Shown in pieces: positions 33,150 through 44,287 of a DNA stretch of 64,000 bases. A program made the position numbers and the translations under genes. The notes under the pieces are model-generated. The model was not told the origin of the DNA and did not search any database. It saw nothing but the letters and a program-made list of their open reading frames with translations. Each line of letters begins with the position of its first letter. Positions within the stretch are counted from its first letter, which is position 1. The stretch is from Trachythela sp. YZ-2020 (Eukaryota > Cnidaria > Anthozoa > Malacalcyonacea > Clavulariidae): the NCBI GenBank assembly GCA_016169945.1, contig JADLSH010000395.1:2396501-2460500 (forward strand), in the 5' to 3' direction.

Positions 33150-35890
33150 CTAAAATAGAAGGATAACTCATGAGAAAAATTAAATATATATATACACCAC
33201 GGGCGTTATTAATTGTATATTATTATAGATACAATTTAGCTACATATACGGTTTTATATATAAGCAAAAAATAGCCACAAAAACTAGTCACAACTTCGTG
33301 GATATGCAATGCATGACAAAGATATTATACAAAAGAACTGTTTCCACAAGCAACATTAACAACACCGAGCACAACATTGGCATGCATGACAGCAAGCAAA
33401 TCTAAAGAGCGATTCTGGAACCACTTTAAATCGATCCTTTTAAAAGAAAAGCCGTGCTTACACCACAAGCCCAGGCCTTGCCATAGCCTGCAGGTTTTGA
33501 CTTCACTGGTTGGCTATAGTAACTAGTTTAATCAGCCAATCAGCGTAAGCCAAATTTGGCCAAAGCAAGGCCTGGACTTGTAGTGTAAACACGGCTAAAG
33601 ATAAGCACGGGAGGATAAAAAAGATGCAAGAACTTATGAAAGTAGGAAATAGATACACCATAAACAAATGCATACATTTCGTCGACGCCCACACCTCGGC
33701 CCACATGACCAAGATTATACTTAAGCGACCCACGTATCAGGTTTCAACGCATAGTTCGCATCGCTACAAAGGTCAAAGCCATGCCAAGGCTTATCACAAC
33801 GTAGTTTTATCGTGAAAACTTAATTTTGTTCTTATCAGTAATCAAACACGCTCACCCTGGATGAATTGTTAGTTTACTAAACCACAATATATTCGTGGTC
33901 TTAATCTTTGATTTTGTTTTGAGTAGCCGAAACAGCTACTTCTCCACACACAGAGAATTCGGAGGCAAATTGGAATAACAATATAAACATTGTTCAAAAG
34001 AGTAAATTATAATCATTGCTTTTATGTAAACCTATTTAGTTTGAGGTGGTTCAAATTTTTATAAAAAATATAGAATATTTTGGAATTTTTGGTGAACGAT
34101 TACTTATAAAGGAAGAGAACCAACATTTATATAAAACAATTACTAAATTAGCCAGCTACAAGGCAGGCTTTTGCGGGTTGGGAGAGAAAACAACTACAAT
34201 GAGTGTCTCCTATATCTATAACTATATAATCGTTGCTATATAGAGTAGAGTAAATATCATGATTTTGGTGGCATCTCACTCGATTGAATAATAATTGAAA
34301 GGTTTTGTAGATGGAAAATTATTGAGTGAAAATTATACACATTTATTAGACCTAACCAGGAACAGCTACGAAAAATGCAACTATAGGTCCCTGGCAGGAA
34401 TCGAACCTGCGGCCCTGAGATCGCAAAAACCTTTCAGAGTAGAGTAACAATGACTTTGAATATGACGGATATTTTCGTTTTCAAATAATTTAACTCGAAA
34501 AAACGTCGAAAAGCCTCATATTTGTTTTCAAAATGCTATCTCTTGGTATATATTTAAATATTTGATATAATATAGTATGCTGTATAAAGATAATACATGA
34601 ATACGAATTGATATTATACATAACAACAACAACTTTTTAAGAGAGGAATTTGCACTGTCATGCATATTTAGTGATTTATTTTTATCAAAGTAAACTTCGA
34701 TGAGTGGAATTTTTCTGTAATGGCATAAACCAATCTTTATATTTTGTGTGGGAACTTGGTATCTCAACCCTGCAGTTTCAACTAATTTAGTGACATAATG
34801 AAAATATAAGTTTAAAAAAAATCAATTCTCTGATGCAAAAGATAATTGATTATAGCGACTAGCCTTAGGAGAATCATTAACAATTTATATTCTTTAATCA
34901 CACTACCTACGTCATGCCCATGTAAACCTGATACTAATAACCGCACATATGCAGCTTCACTATTATACAGCTTCTATTTTAGGAATTTGAAGTCTAAATT
35001 AGTAGAAAGTAGTATTGCCTCGTCATTTACTACATCACCCGTTAGCCAAATACAAAAAAACCGCAAAAATGCATCGTTGATTGCTTAATGCGTACTTTTA
35101 TCCAGGACTAGAATACGGATTAATTATTGACCATATATATAGTCGCGAGATTAACAAAGTTAATTCCGTTTGAAATACTTAATGAATTCCAAATTTCAAC
35201 ACTTTCGTATAGGCGTGTAAGGACTTTTACGTATATAAGCTCATGAATTATTCGCTAACTACACCCACATATACGGAATAAGCAACCGACATTTTGTAAA
35301 CATCCGGCCGTTGGATTACCAATGGTATAGATTCCTAGCAAAAATATAGCGCTATGATATACAAACCTAGCATTCCGGCTTGGTGAAACTCTAACTTGAT
35401 GCCATATCGTTTGCGAAGAACACGAGATTTCGGTTCCGAAGTGTTTTCCCTCATTCCATTAAATATCGGTGTCAGCTCGTTGACGCGATAATCAGCGTAA
35501 GGTATACGAGAAACGTGATAGCCATATTGAATAGGACTAAAACAACGAGAAACGCGGGCTGATAATTTTCCACTGGCCTGGTGTGAAGAATGCTTAATTT
35601 AGTTTAATTACGCAAGGCCCTTACATGTATGTATATTATACATATTATATCGCCGAAAGAAAATTACAATCGATTTTTCAAGGCAAAATCATCATCTTCT
35701 TGAACTTAATCTTGACAACTATATCTGTCAACAGCAGCACTTTTATAGGAGTTTGAAAAAAACAGACATTATTTCTGAAAATTAATCTTCTTTTGTTTGT
35801 TAGATTATTGCTATCTATTTCCACCTTTTTGCAATCGCAATCGTTTTATTTTCATCGCGTTATACGCCACGAAACAATCATGCAACAATA

Positions 35891-35931
<41 letters not shown>

Positions 35932-38900
35932 TCTGATATAAGCATGCAGCAGCATCATAGCCTACTCTGTATACATTTCATTGGGGTAACCCTGTGGGCA
36001 ACGCTGGCACAGGTATACCTCCGTAAGTTAGATGCGGATGAGGCTATAAAGTATATCAGAAACCTCCCTATACTTATACTGCATATTATCTGTATAGATT
36101 CAGTATGCATACCTAAACAAGTACACGGATGACTTGCAGATGCTATACATGGATAGTCATCAATCGATCGTTTTCCACATCATTTTGTCTAATGAGAAAC
36201 TTACCCTGTACCAAACCAAGTTCCATGAGTATTTGTGTATTTAATGGTGACATGCAGAACCAAACCATGACGGCGGTATGTTTTACCTTTCGCGTTTAAA
36301 GCATCAGACACTTGCTCAAGGCTGTCCACACCAGCAGCGGAGAATAACTCTCGTATTGTTACTTTGTCTGCTCCTTTTTTCATCCTAAAAAGTACAGACA
36401 GAGACGAAAGTTCAGTGATAAACCTGACGCAAAAGTGATAATAAAACTTGAGTTACCAGAACTTTCGTTCAGTACGCCTGGATCATCATCGGTGCAAATA
36501 GTGTGATCATCATTGCAATCTTATATATACAAGCTGCACTGACGAGCCGTTGAACGGCGAAACATGCATGTCTGCAGATTTGACTAGTGTAATAATATAT
36601 ATAAAAATGTTTCTTGAGTTGATTGGCTGTTTCCATGCAGTGCAGTTAATCCCAAACAGCGTTGCAAAATTTGTAATCCCGTGAGTGCAAAAATCTGTAA
36701 TCCCAGTGCAAATATAATATCAGTAATCCCAGTGCAAAAATCTGTAATCACCATGCAAAAATCTGTAATCACAGTGCAAAAATCTGTAATCACAATGCAA
36801 AAATCTGTAATCACAGTGCAAAAATCTGTAATCACAGTGCAAACTTCTGGAATCACAGTGCGAATTTCTTTAATCACTATAGTATATAAACCAATCAAAT
36901 TTGAGCCAAGTTCTGGGCAGAATGTTCAAAAGCAAGACAATGAACATGCGCCTGCACGGCCTAAACTGAAACTTGGGTTTTGGACGAAAATGACGACTTA
37001 AATGTTATTTAAATGTTTAAAATTTAGTCGGGAAAGAAAAATTGCGTTTATATTGATCACCTGTATGCATGTCGGAACTACAAAGTCAGGGAACTAATTA
37101 TACAGAATACTGCATGTTACTGCTCCATGCAAGAATAGAATGGGGATTCAATGACTATATTATAGTAGCCGTTATTATTAACAAGAAAAATATTACCGAG
37201 TTTACTCGACTATACTACTTCCTACCATGTAACGTTATGTTCAACAGGGGAACCACTGCAGTACGATGTTATTTTTGTACTGCACATAAGCATGCAGATT
37301 TCTGCCCTCGCACTATAATTTTAAAATATTTTGATTTTGACAAACTAGTTTGTAATTTCGCAAAAAGTGTTGAGTAAAATTCAAAAGCAAAAAGACAAAG
37401 GCAAAATGGGAAATCTGAAATGAACTGGTTTGCTAATGTTCTTGCTCCTCGGGAATTCTTACACATCTAGTTATCTATATAACATATATATCCCTGTTAA
37501 AGCTTTTGTCTTGAATTCCAAAATCATATTCAGAAAAAATATGTAGACTTATTTTTGTATCCAAAGTTTGGGCATTAATCACTGTCAGGGGACTATAAAT
37601 ATAGTAACAAGACGCTCCATTGAGCGTTAAAGTAATATATATATATATATATATATGCATATTTCACTTCATTTCATTTAACCTACTGACAATAGGGTAA
37701 CAAAAAGAACTTACTCGCGAATTTGTGAACCATCAACATCATACAACCAACCCTTCATGCTCCTCTGTGATCCGGCTATCATATCACTTTTAGAGTTGCC
37801 AAAAAATTTGGTAGCAATTATTGAATGTTCAACTTTTACAACGTATTCTTCTGGTTTCAATGTGTAAAATTTTTTTTCTCTAAACAATAGTAAGCAATTA
37901 AGTGAAAATCATCAGATATATATACATACTTTAGTTACTTAGGATGTTTTGACTGCTTCGATTTTTTTAACTTTGTATACAGTAACTGCATGGTGCATGG
38001 TTTTAAAGGGTTGGGAGTTGAGGCGCGGGCGGGCAAAAATTGAGGATTTGAGGCGGGGAAGACGAAAATGCGGGAAAATTGAGTTTTCTCCGCAGCAAAG
38101 AAGAAGACTGCAACAAACAGGGCGTACTGGGCGCAATTTATATCAATTTTGTTGAAGTAGTAATTTTATTACAAAATCGTCAATAGTAAGGGAAGCGTTT
38201 AGTCAATAGTATGGGAAGCAAACGGAGACCCAACTTAATGATTCCCGGTAGCAATTAGGAAATGTTCTTAGACTTAGATAAACAAGTATAGCGCGCCCCG
38301 AACGTCGAGTTACAGTTGTACAGGGTGTTTTCTTTATAACAGTCCTGATGAAATTCTTTCGCTGCATTAACGTCAACAGTAAACTAGAAAATTAATAGCA
38401 ATAACTAAACAAGCACTGAATAAAAAGCTGAATGAATAAGTCATTCCAGGCCTGAAAGAAGACCTAGATCTAATTAATATATTCCTGGCCGTGAAATTAA
38501 CTAAAAACGGGGGATGAAAGCAGGTACCTGTACTAGCAAATTTTGGTTTTCATTTCATTAAAATGTGTGGACCTTACCGTTATTATAGCTAATCCACAGC
38601 TTGATATTTATTAGCTACAGCTGGGGCATTTGAGGAGCCTAGAAACTATAAGACGTGCAGGCTACATGTGAGCAGCGGCAGTAAACCATAGAGTGAACCA
38701 ACTATATCTAGATGTTGATGATAGAACTCTGGATTAGAGATATTAACAGAGAAGTTTAGCAAGAGTATTACTTCGTTTGCTTTTATCTTTTGCTCTGAAT
38801 TCACATCACAAAACTCTTGGGTCAGAATTTAATTCTCCGAGGTGTGAATTTAATTTTAACAGTATTTGTTACTCTGAAATTACCTTAGGCATTATTACCT

Positions 38901-41746
38901 TAATGTTATAAATTCTTCAGGATGGTCAGATGATTGTTGATTACTCTGCCATCTTTCTTTACAGAATGTCATCACACTAAGAGTGTGGGATTGTATTGGC
39001 CATGACAGTTCTTGTGCGTCCATGTAATGACATTGAGATATACATTGTCCATCAGAGGCTGAATATTTAGAAAGTGATCTTTTTCATTTGTAATGATACA
39101 AAACCTACAGTACAGTAAATCCTCTATTGAGCTCCATATCTTTAGTTATCTATTTCAGGCATGTTTAGTGCAGGGTTATTGGAGAAGGGGTGCTTAATAG
39201 AGAGGGATTAGGTGAACTCCCAGGCTCAGGAGGGAGGGAGGGGTGCTTTAAATAGAGAAGTGGCAGGCATGTTAATATAGGTGCAGGCCTCTGAATTCAC
39301 GTCGGCAATTGGCAAATGCAGACCTGATTGCTGCACCAGTTTCATGTCAGGACCTCAAAAATGATCCGTAATTATACTTTTCTGATGCAAATTAAGAGTA
39401 AAAGAGAAAAGCAGATGGAGAAATATTCTTCTGCTACGTTCTGGTTTATAAATTAATGTAAATGGGCCTTCAGTAGGAAGCCTACTCTTAATTTATCTCT
39501 AGCCCTCCCAATTAATTGCCCCATTTAATTGTTCTGCAAGCTGTCACTTGGCAGCATGGTGCATCCTCTCTTGGTGGTTTTAGCTGTATTTTAAAACATG
39601 GACTTTACTTGTCAATGTTGTGATTTCATTTTAGCCTCATTTTGTCCAGTTTCAATGAAATTTAAAGCACAAATGCCAGGTACACTTGTAGACACCATCA
39701 GGGAGGATGACTCATAAATGATTGAAAAAATAGACTACTACGACAGTACTACTATGATAGACTAATACGACAGTACTATGATACGACAGTACTACTATGA
39801 GTCATGTTTAAAAAGCTTGTCCTTGTTAACCTTTGCTTTGTTGATTAAAGAAACTTTAAAAATTGATTTTAAAATCTTGTCTCCCAATTTTTGCTACTTT
39901 CTTCCTATTGTTGCAGTCATCTTTTCTATATGATGAAGTTAGTACATACTGTATATACAGTATATATAAGTGTAGCAGTTTGTAACTTCTTAACTTAAGG
40001 GACTAATTGCTTGAAATATCTGGGTTTTTCAGGTAGTTTTTTTCCAAGCAGTGGTCAGCTTTGCAACAAAACACTGGATGCATACACTGGATCAAACCCT
40101 ACATTTGAGATAATTGCTTTACAAGTCACAAAATAGCCATCCTTACTTTTATTAACACAACATTCTGGTGGTGGTTCGTCATGGAAAAAATCATTATCAG
40201 GATCTGACAGAATGAGTCTCTGAGTTCCAACTGGATGAGTATCATACTATAGTAAAAGAACAATTTCATTACATTATATATTAACCCCATCTGCAATATA
40301 CTGCACCCAAGGCTTTCCTTTGGGGGCATGTGATCACCACACGCGCCCACATGAATCTGGGCGCACATGAAATTTGATTTTGAAGGAGAATCACGCGATA
40401 CAATTTTGACGCACAAACATGTTTTACATAATTATGCTGTATAGTTGTTTATTTCATTTGCAAACTCTGAATTTAAATTTTGCTGCGTACTTTCATCGGA
40501 TCTTGTACTGTTTTGTAAATTTCCTTATTTCTTATTGCTTGCTAATATAGGTCTAAGCTGATTTGATAATTGACATATCCTGTTTGATGTGTTATTATTT
40601 TGGCTGCGATAATGTGTCTTAAATAGCCAGACTAATAGTTGTGCACACAGCATGATTTGCCCAAGCATGATTTTCTGCATTGGAATCTCCTGTGTACCCT
40701 AGACCACCCTAATTTTCTTATTTTCGTCTAATTATAGTGCCTTATAAAAGACTCTTGGGCATTAATTGGTTCTGTCCCTGTCTTTTAACCAAATAAGCAG
40801 CAATGTGCCTTGATCAGCACCCTACTATACATTGTTTTACTCTGTCAGATGCCAGATGATTTTAGGAAGGGGGTTAATAGGTGAATTATGTGTGAGTGCC
40901 TCCTCCATCGGTAAAATATGCACCTTTATGGTCAATTTGCAGCTTAAAACCCAAAAATTCTACAACCCAGGGTGGGGAGGAGGCAACCCTACATATGGAC
41001 TTGACAGCCGAAAACATGCTATGGGGGTGGGGATTTTTATAATCTGTGGGCATCCCAAGGTGGGCAAATTTGACATTGCTCCAATCACGGTCTGCCTTCT
41101 GCCTGGACAAAGCAATGTCTGTAGCACTTGTAGCTTGAGAAACGACATGGTTGGAAATATTGAAATACAAGTATAAAGTGGATCTTTGTAATCCTCTGGT
41201 TTATCACAATTTGTCTTTGTTTCTTTTCATATCCTATTTGCCATAAGGGGGTGGGAATTGAAAGTTGTATTAGGCACCAGAGTAGAGAAATTGATGCAAG
41301 TCTTGCCCAAAATGTTAAATTCTCCAGGGTTTACCTGTCCTCCCCCCTCACCCTGGCCAGCCAGCACATACTTAACATTGATATAGGTGCATTATATATT
41401 GGTATGTAACAAATTAAATTCTGCCATTCTAATATAAGTAATATTAAGCAGTTATATTCTCGGTTATATTATTTGAAATATATAATACCTCTAAATATAC
41501 TTTGGTGGATAATCCAAGTGAGTAGATATATCTACTCACTTGGATATCCACCAAACCCAGTATTCTAGTTCAACCAAGTGAAGTGCAAAAAAAATCTTTG
41601 AAGTTTACCTCTAAATATCCTTTGCTTATAAATATTTCCGCCAATGTGAAAGTAATAATAAGAGCTGCTGTTAAGTAATACCCAACTCCAAGTCTTGAGT
41701 CGCGAATTGTAACATATTTATATGTTGCATAATGGAAAAACGACAT
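32974..41746 (-). CDS. P2RX: P2X ATP-gated cation channel, 7 exons, 370 aa
   Basis: The exons are 41609-41746, 40123-40246, 38899-39058, 37715-37879, 36205-36384, 35367-35536 and 32974-33149. All splice phases agree, and the coding sum is 1113 bp. P2X channels are trimers with two membrane helices and a large ATP-binding ectodomain. The N-terminus has the conserved cytoplasmic YxTxK (YATYK, residues 6-10) before TM1 (about 19-40). ELFSAAGVDSLEQVSDA, RRHGLVLHVTIKYTNTH, RKRYGIKLEF and GKFSLASLVIKLVSGMG are family blocks. Lys298 and Arg273 line up with ATP-contacting residues of vertebrate receptors. TM2 is about 316-344, with a short tail. The ectodomain holds only five cysteines, against ten in vertebrate P2X, so its disulfide pattern must differ. 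The start at 41746 is fixed by an upstream in-frame TGA. Confidence 0.95.
33450..33596. mobile_element. 147-bp MITE in a P2X intron
   Basis: The inverted ends AGCCGTGCTTACACCACAAG and its near complement at 33565-33596 are about 32 bp long. No clear target duplication was fixed. Confidence 0.7.
34302..34432 (-). mobile_element. 5'-truncated tRNA-derived SINE in a P2X intron
   Basis: The minus strand carries a B box GGTTCGATTCC (34398-34407) in 'gcaggttcgattcctgccag', followed by 'gttgcatttttcgtagctg' and a tail ending 'ccatctacaaaacc'. The A box is missing. The tail is the same as the arms of the palindrome at 10564-10724. Confidence 0.7.
35367..35536 (-). CDS. P2RX: P2X exon 6: ATP-site strands
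   Basis: The exon encodes YHVSRIPYADYRVNEL and SRVLRKRYGIKLEF, the counterparts of the NFR and Lys-Tyr-Gly-Ile-Arg blocks of the ATP pocket. The acceptor is GTTGTTTTAG and the donor GTTTGT; phase 2 in, phase 1 out. Confidence 0.95.
35889..35930. repeat. (AT)n microsatellite
   Basis: An uninterrupted AT dinucleotide run of about 36 bp lies in the P2X intron between exons 5 and 6. Similar shorter runs occur at about 31421-31443 and 37635-37655. Confidence 0.9.
36205..36384 (-). CDS. P2RX: P2X exon 5
   Basis: The exon encodes KVTIRELFSAAGVDSLEQV and RRHGLVLHVTIKYTNTHGTW, a conserved ectodomain strand pair. The acceptor is ACTTTTTAG and the donor GTAAGT; phase 2 on both sides. Confidence 0.95.
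36534..36577 (+). ncRNA. Hammerhead ribozyme, type I, canonical core
   Basis: All parts of a hammerhead fold are present in order. Helix I strand CTGCA (36534-36538) precedes the core CTGACGA (36539-36545). Stem II is GCCGT/ACGGC with a TGA loop (36546-36558), then GAA (36559-36561). Helix III is ACA/TGT around TGCA (36562-36571). The cleavage base C, in the GUC context, is at 36572, and helix I partner TGCAG is at 36573-36577. Every conserved core base matches CUGANGA...GAAA...UH, and every stem pairs perfectly. AT-rich flanks (TTATATATAC upstream, ATATATATAA downstream) could extend helix I. Type I hammerheads in animals occur in Penelope-like elements, retrozymes and satellites. This copy lies antisense in the P2X intron between exons 4 and 5, just before a 21-bp tandem array. 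Confidence 0.85.
36662..36880. repeat. 21-bp tandem array, about 10 copies
   Basis: Units are close to GCAAAAATCTGTAATCACAGT. The array starts about 85 bp after the hammerhead motif and lies in the same P2X intron. The frames open through it on both strands follow from the unit length. Confidence 0.88.
37715..37879 (-). CDS. P2RX: P2X exon 4
   Basis: The exon encodes EKKFYTLKPEEYVVKVEHS to YDVDGSQIR. The EEY-V-K-EHS block is typical of invertebrate P2X. The acceptor is ATTGTTTAG and the donor GTAAGT; phase 2 on both sides. Confidence 0.93.
38899..39058 (-). CDS. P2RX: P2X exon 3: Cys-containing head region
   Basis: The exon encodes SDGQCISQCHYMDAQEL to HPEEFITL, with three cysteines. The acceptor is AAATATTCAG and the donor GTAATA; phase 1 in, phase 2 out. 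Confidence 0.88.
40123..40246 (-). CDS. P2RX: P2X exon 2: start of ectodomain
   Basis: The exon encodes YDTHPVGTQRLILSDPDND and PPPECCVNKSKDGYFVT. The acceptor is TTTACTATAG and the donor GTAAAG; phase 0 in, phase 1 out. The ECC pair gives two of the five ectodomain cysteines. Confidence 0.88.
41609..41746 (-). CDS. P2RX: P2X exon 1: cytoplasmic N-terminus and TM1
   Basis: The exon encodes 46 residues from MSFFHYATYKYVTIRDSRLG to FISKGYLE. The donor is GTAAAC, phase 0. An in-frame TGA lies six bases upstream of the ATG. Confidence 0.92.
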
Positions 41747-41906
41747 GATTCATTTTTAATAGTTTACAAAATCGAATCAAATTGCTCCTCTCACCCACCA
41801 AATTTTGATATTCCTTAGTGTGAGCTCCAAAATTCCTCAGATTTGCCCAAAATTCCTTAAATGACTTGTTTTATATCCGTAAGTACCCCAAGAGGCCAAG
41901 ATGATA

Positions 41907-42634
41907 GTATTACGGAATCCTAGTTTTTGCTTTTTGCCTTTTAAACGTTTGCCAGTTTTACTATCACAAAGATAGAAGCACACGAGAAGAAATTTGAGCA
42001 AAAAATTTGGAGTATTATGGTTTTATAACGCCGTGAAACTGGATTTACAAGTTCGAAGGAGTGAACAGCCGCATGTTCGCGATGTTTTGTTTATGATATT
42101 TCAATTCAAAATCCACTCAAAATATAGAATTACTGCTACTGGACGAAGGCACTCAAGGAATTTGATGAAATGAACCAGCTCAGCTGCAGTATGAACAAAG
42201 CGTGAATGTGGTAAGTTTTAAAACAGGAATTAAATAGGTTATTAACTTAATATGTGTTCATTTCAGTACGTGAATATTGAACCAGTGTAGCACTGTTCCT
42301 AATTCCTGTTTTAAAAGCTTACCACATTCACGCTTTTGTTCATACTGCAGCTGAGTTGGTTCATTTCATCAAATTCCTAGAGTGCCTTCGTCCAGTAGCA
42401 GTAATTCTAATATTTTGAGTGGATTTTGAATTGAAATATCATAAACAAAACATCGCTAACATGTGGCTGTTCACTCCTTCGAACTTGTAAATCCAGTTTC
42501 ACGGCGTTATAAAGCCATAATACTCCAAATTTTTTGCTAAAATTTCTTCTCGTGTGCTTCTATCTTTGTGATAGTAAAACTGGCAGAAACGTTTAAAAGG
42601 CAAAAAAAGCGAAAAAACTAGGATTCTGTAATAC
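41907..42634. repeat. 728-bp giant palindrome
   Basis: Arms of about 330 bp run from 'gtattacggaatcctag' at 41907 to 'ctaggattctgtaatac' at 42634, with a spacer of about 60 bp near 42237-42297. A direct repeat, 'ccaagaggccaagat', lies outside both ends (about 41888 and 42761). It sits just upstream of the P2X start codon. Confidence 0.85.
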
Positions 42635-42839
42635 AATCTATAATAAAGTAGGGCCTCAGAATCGGGTGGCGGCACTGATCGCCGCTTGACTTCCGGCTTC
42701 ACTTTTTTCCATCAAATTATTAAGAGATGCGTTATCCAGCCTATATTCAGATCAGTGACCCCAAGAGGCCAAGATCAGCCGTAATTCTGGTTTTATTGTT
42801 TTAGTCCTTTACAAAAAGCACCTTTTGCGCTTAATAAGC

Positions 42840-42978
42840 GACAGACGACAGTAAATATTTAAATATGATGTTTCTGGTGTTACTCTGAGTGTGTATCCAC
42901 ACCAGGCAGGCTGAAAATTTGCCTGACCACGGTGGGAATCGAAACCTCGACCTTTGGGATACTAGTCCATGTCCAATT
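42840..42978 (-). mobile_element. tRNA-derived SINE
   Basis: The minus strand has a B-box-like GGTTTCGATTCCCACC (about 42931-42946), followed by a non-tRNA body with 'gtgtggatacacactcagag'. A degenerate tRNA-like 5' part reaches about 42978. Confidence 0.6.
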
Positions 42979-43337
42979 AACATACCTGTCATAAAAAAGT
43001 CGTAAACAGCCTAATTAAAAGTGAAATCAGAATTTTGTAAGTTTATGAGACATGGCCAATTGTTACTAAAATGCATATAAGAATCAAAGGATACTCGTTT
43101 TTCTGACAATATTTGGGTCGAAACATAACTATGGTCGAAATCTTAAAAAATCCTTAGAAAATTCCTTAAAAATGGAATTCCTTTAAAAAAAATACTTACA
43201 ACTTTGCAAAATTCCTATTTCTAAGAATTATTTCTAAGGAAAAATCCTTAGAAGTGAGAGCACTGCCATAGAATAAGGAATGAAGGGCACTGCCCTAGCC
43301 ACAGGAGGCCCAGGCTCTATTTGCCCGCGCCCGCCTG

Positions 43338-43967
43338 TGACTTCCTTATAACGAGGGAAGGAAGGAAACATTGAGCCCAAAATAGCCCAGACATGGCATA
43401 TGTTACACGAACTATCCTCGATTTTTCGCCTTTAAATGCATTTCTTTCGAGATTAATCGATATCCCCTGCAAGAATGATACCGTACAACTCTCAAAACAA
43501 CGATGCTTTAATCAAAAAGCTTAAATTCGCTCTAAAATCCGTGAGGGAATGACAAAATTTGGCAAAAATATATCCGCGTGCCTGGTTTGCTGTTAAAATC
43601 GGAAGTCGTTGAACAACTCAAAATACACTCAAACCTGATTGGACGACGAATATCAACAAAATTTCAAATTTCAAAGTTGTCCAATCAGGTTTGAGTGTAT
43701 TTTGAGTTGTTCAACGACTTCCGGTTTTTAACAGCAAACCAGGCACGCGGATATATTTTTGCCAAACCTCACGGATTTTAGAGCGAATTTAAGCTTTGTT
43801 TAAAGCATCGTTGTTTTGAGAGTTGTACGGTATCATTCTTGCAGGATATCGATTAATCTCGAAAGAAATGCATTTAAAAAAATCGAGGATAGTTTCGTGT
43901 AACATATGCCAAGTCTGGGCTATTTTGGGCTCAATGTTTCCTTCCTTCCCTCGTTATAAGGAAGTCA
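43338..43967. repeat. 630-bp giant palindrome
   Basis: Arms of about 300 bp run from TGACTTCCTTATAACGAGGG at the left to CCCTCGTTATAAGGAAGTCA at the right, with a spacer of about 35-40 bp near 43642-43680. The arms are highly similar, so it formed recently or is maintained by gene conversion. Confidence 0.87.
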
Positions 43968-44033
43968 GCCTGCTCGCAGACGTTGTTTTTCTCACCCGCC
44001 AAGCGACGTTTTAACAACGTCTGCGAGCAGGCT
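43967..44033. repeat. 67-bp hairpin directly adjoining the palindrome
   Basis: AGCCTGCTCGCAGACGTTG and its complement flank a 26-bp spacer. It abuts the right end of the 630-bp palindrome. Confidence 0.75.
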
Positions 44034-44191
44034 ACCTCAGAGTATAAAAAAATAGGCACGCACGCGTACGTAAAAGGCGGATTTGAAACCACTGCTCTAG
44101 ATCAGTCATCAGTGTTTGAAACTGGCACCAATAGTTCAAATAGTCTTCGCTCGAAACTAGTCGGAATTTTATGCTAATATGTTTATTTCAG

Positions 44192-44287
44192 GTTGACGAG
44201 AAGAAATATCCAACGGCTTTATGTGTTAAAAAGGTTGTTTATGGAGAGTCTATTAAATGGGGGAATTTGGATGTCAGTTGTAGCTAA
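44192..44287 (+). CDS. Orphan terminal-exon-like frame, unknown
   Basis: A good acceptor (TTTATTTCAG) is followed by 31 codons, beginning VDEKKYPTALCVKKVVYGES and ending LDVSCS, then TAA. The composition is protein-like, but no upstream plus-strand exon was found within the window. It could be a stray exon of an unrecognised gene or a chance frame. Confidence 0.25.
   Translation, partial: VDEKKYPTALCVKKVVYGESIKWGNLDVSCS

Noticed and set aside
36584..36898. Frames with repeated VITDFC on the minus strand and its plus-strand partner
   Set aside because: They follow from the 21-bp tandem array in a P2X intron. The splice-checked P2X exons lie on either side.
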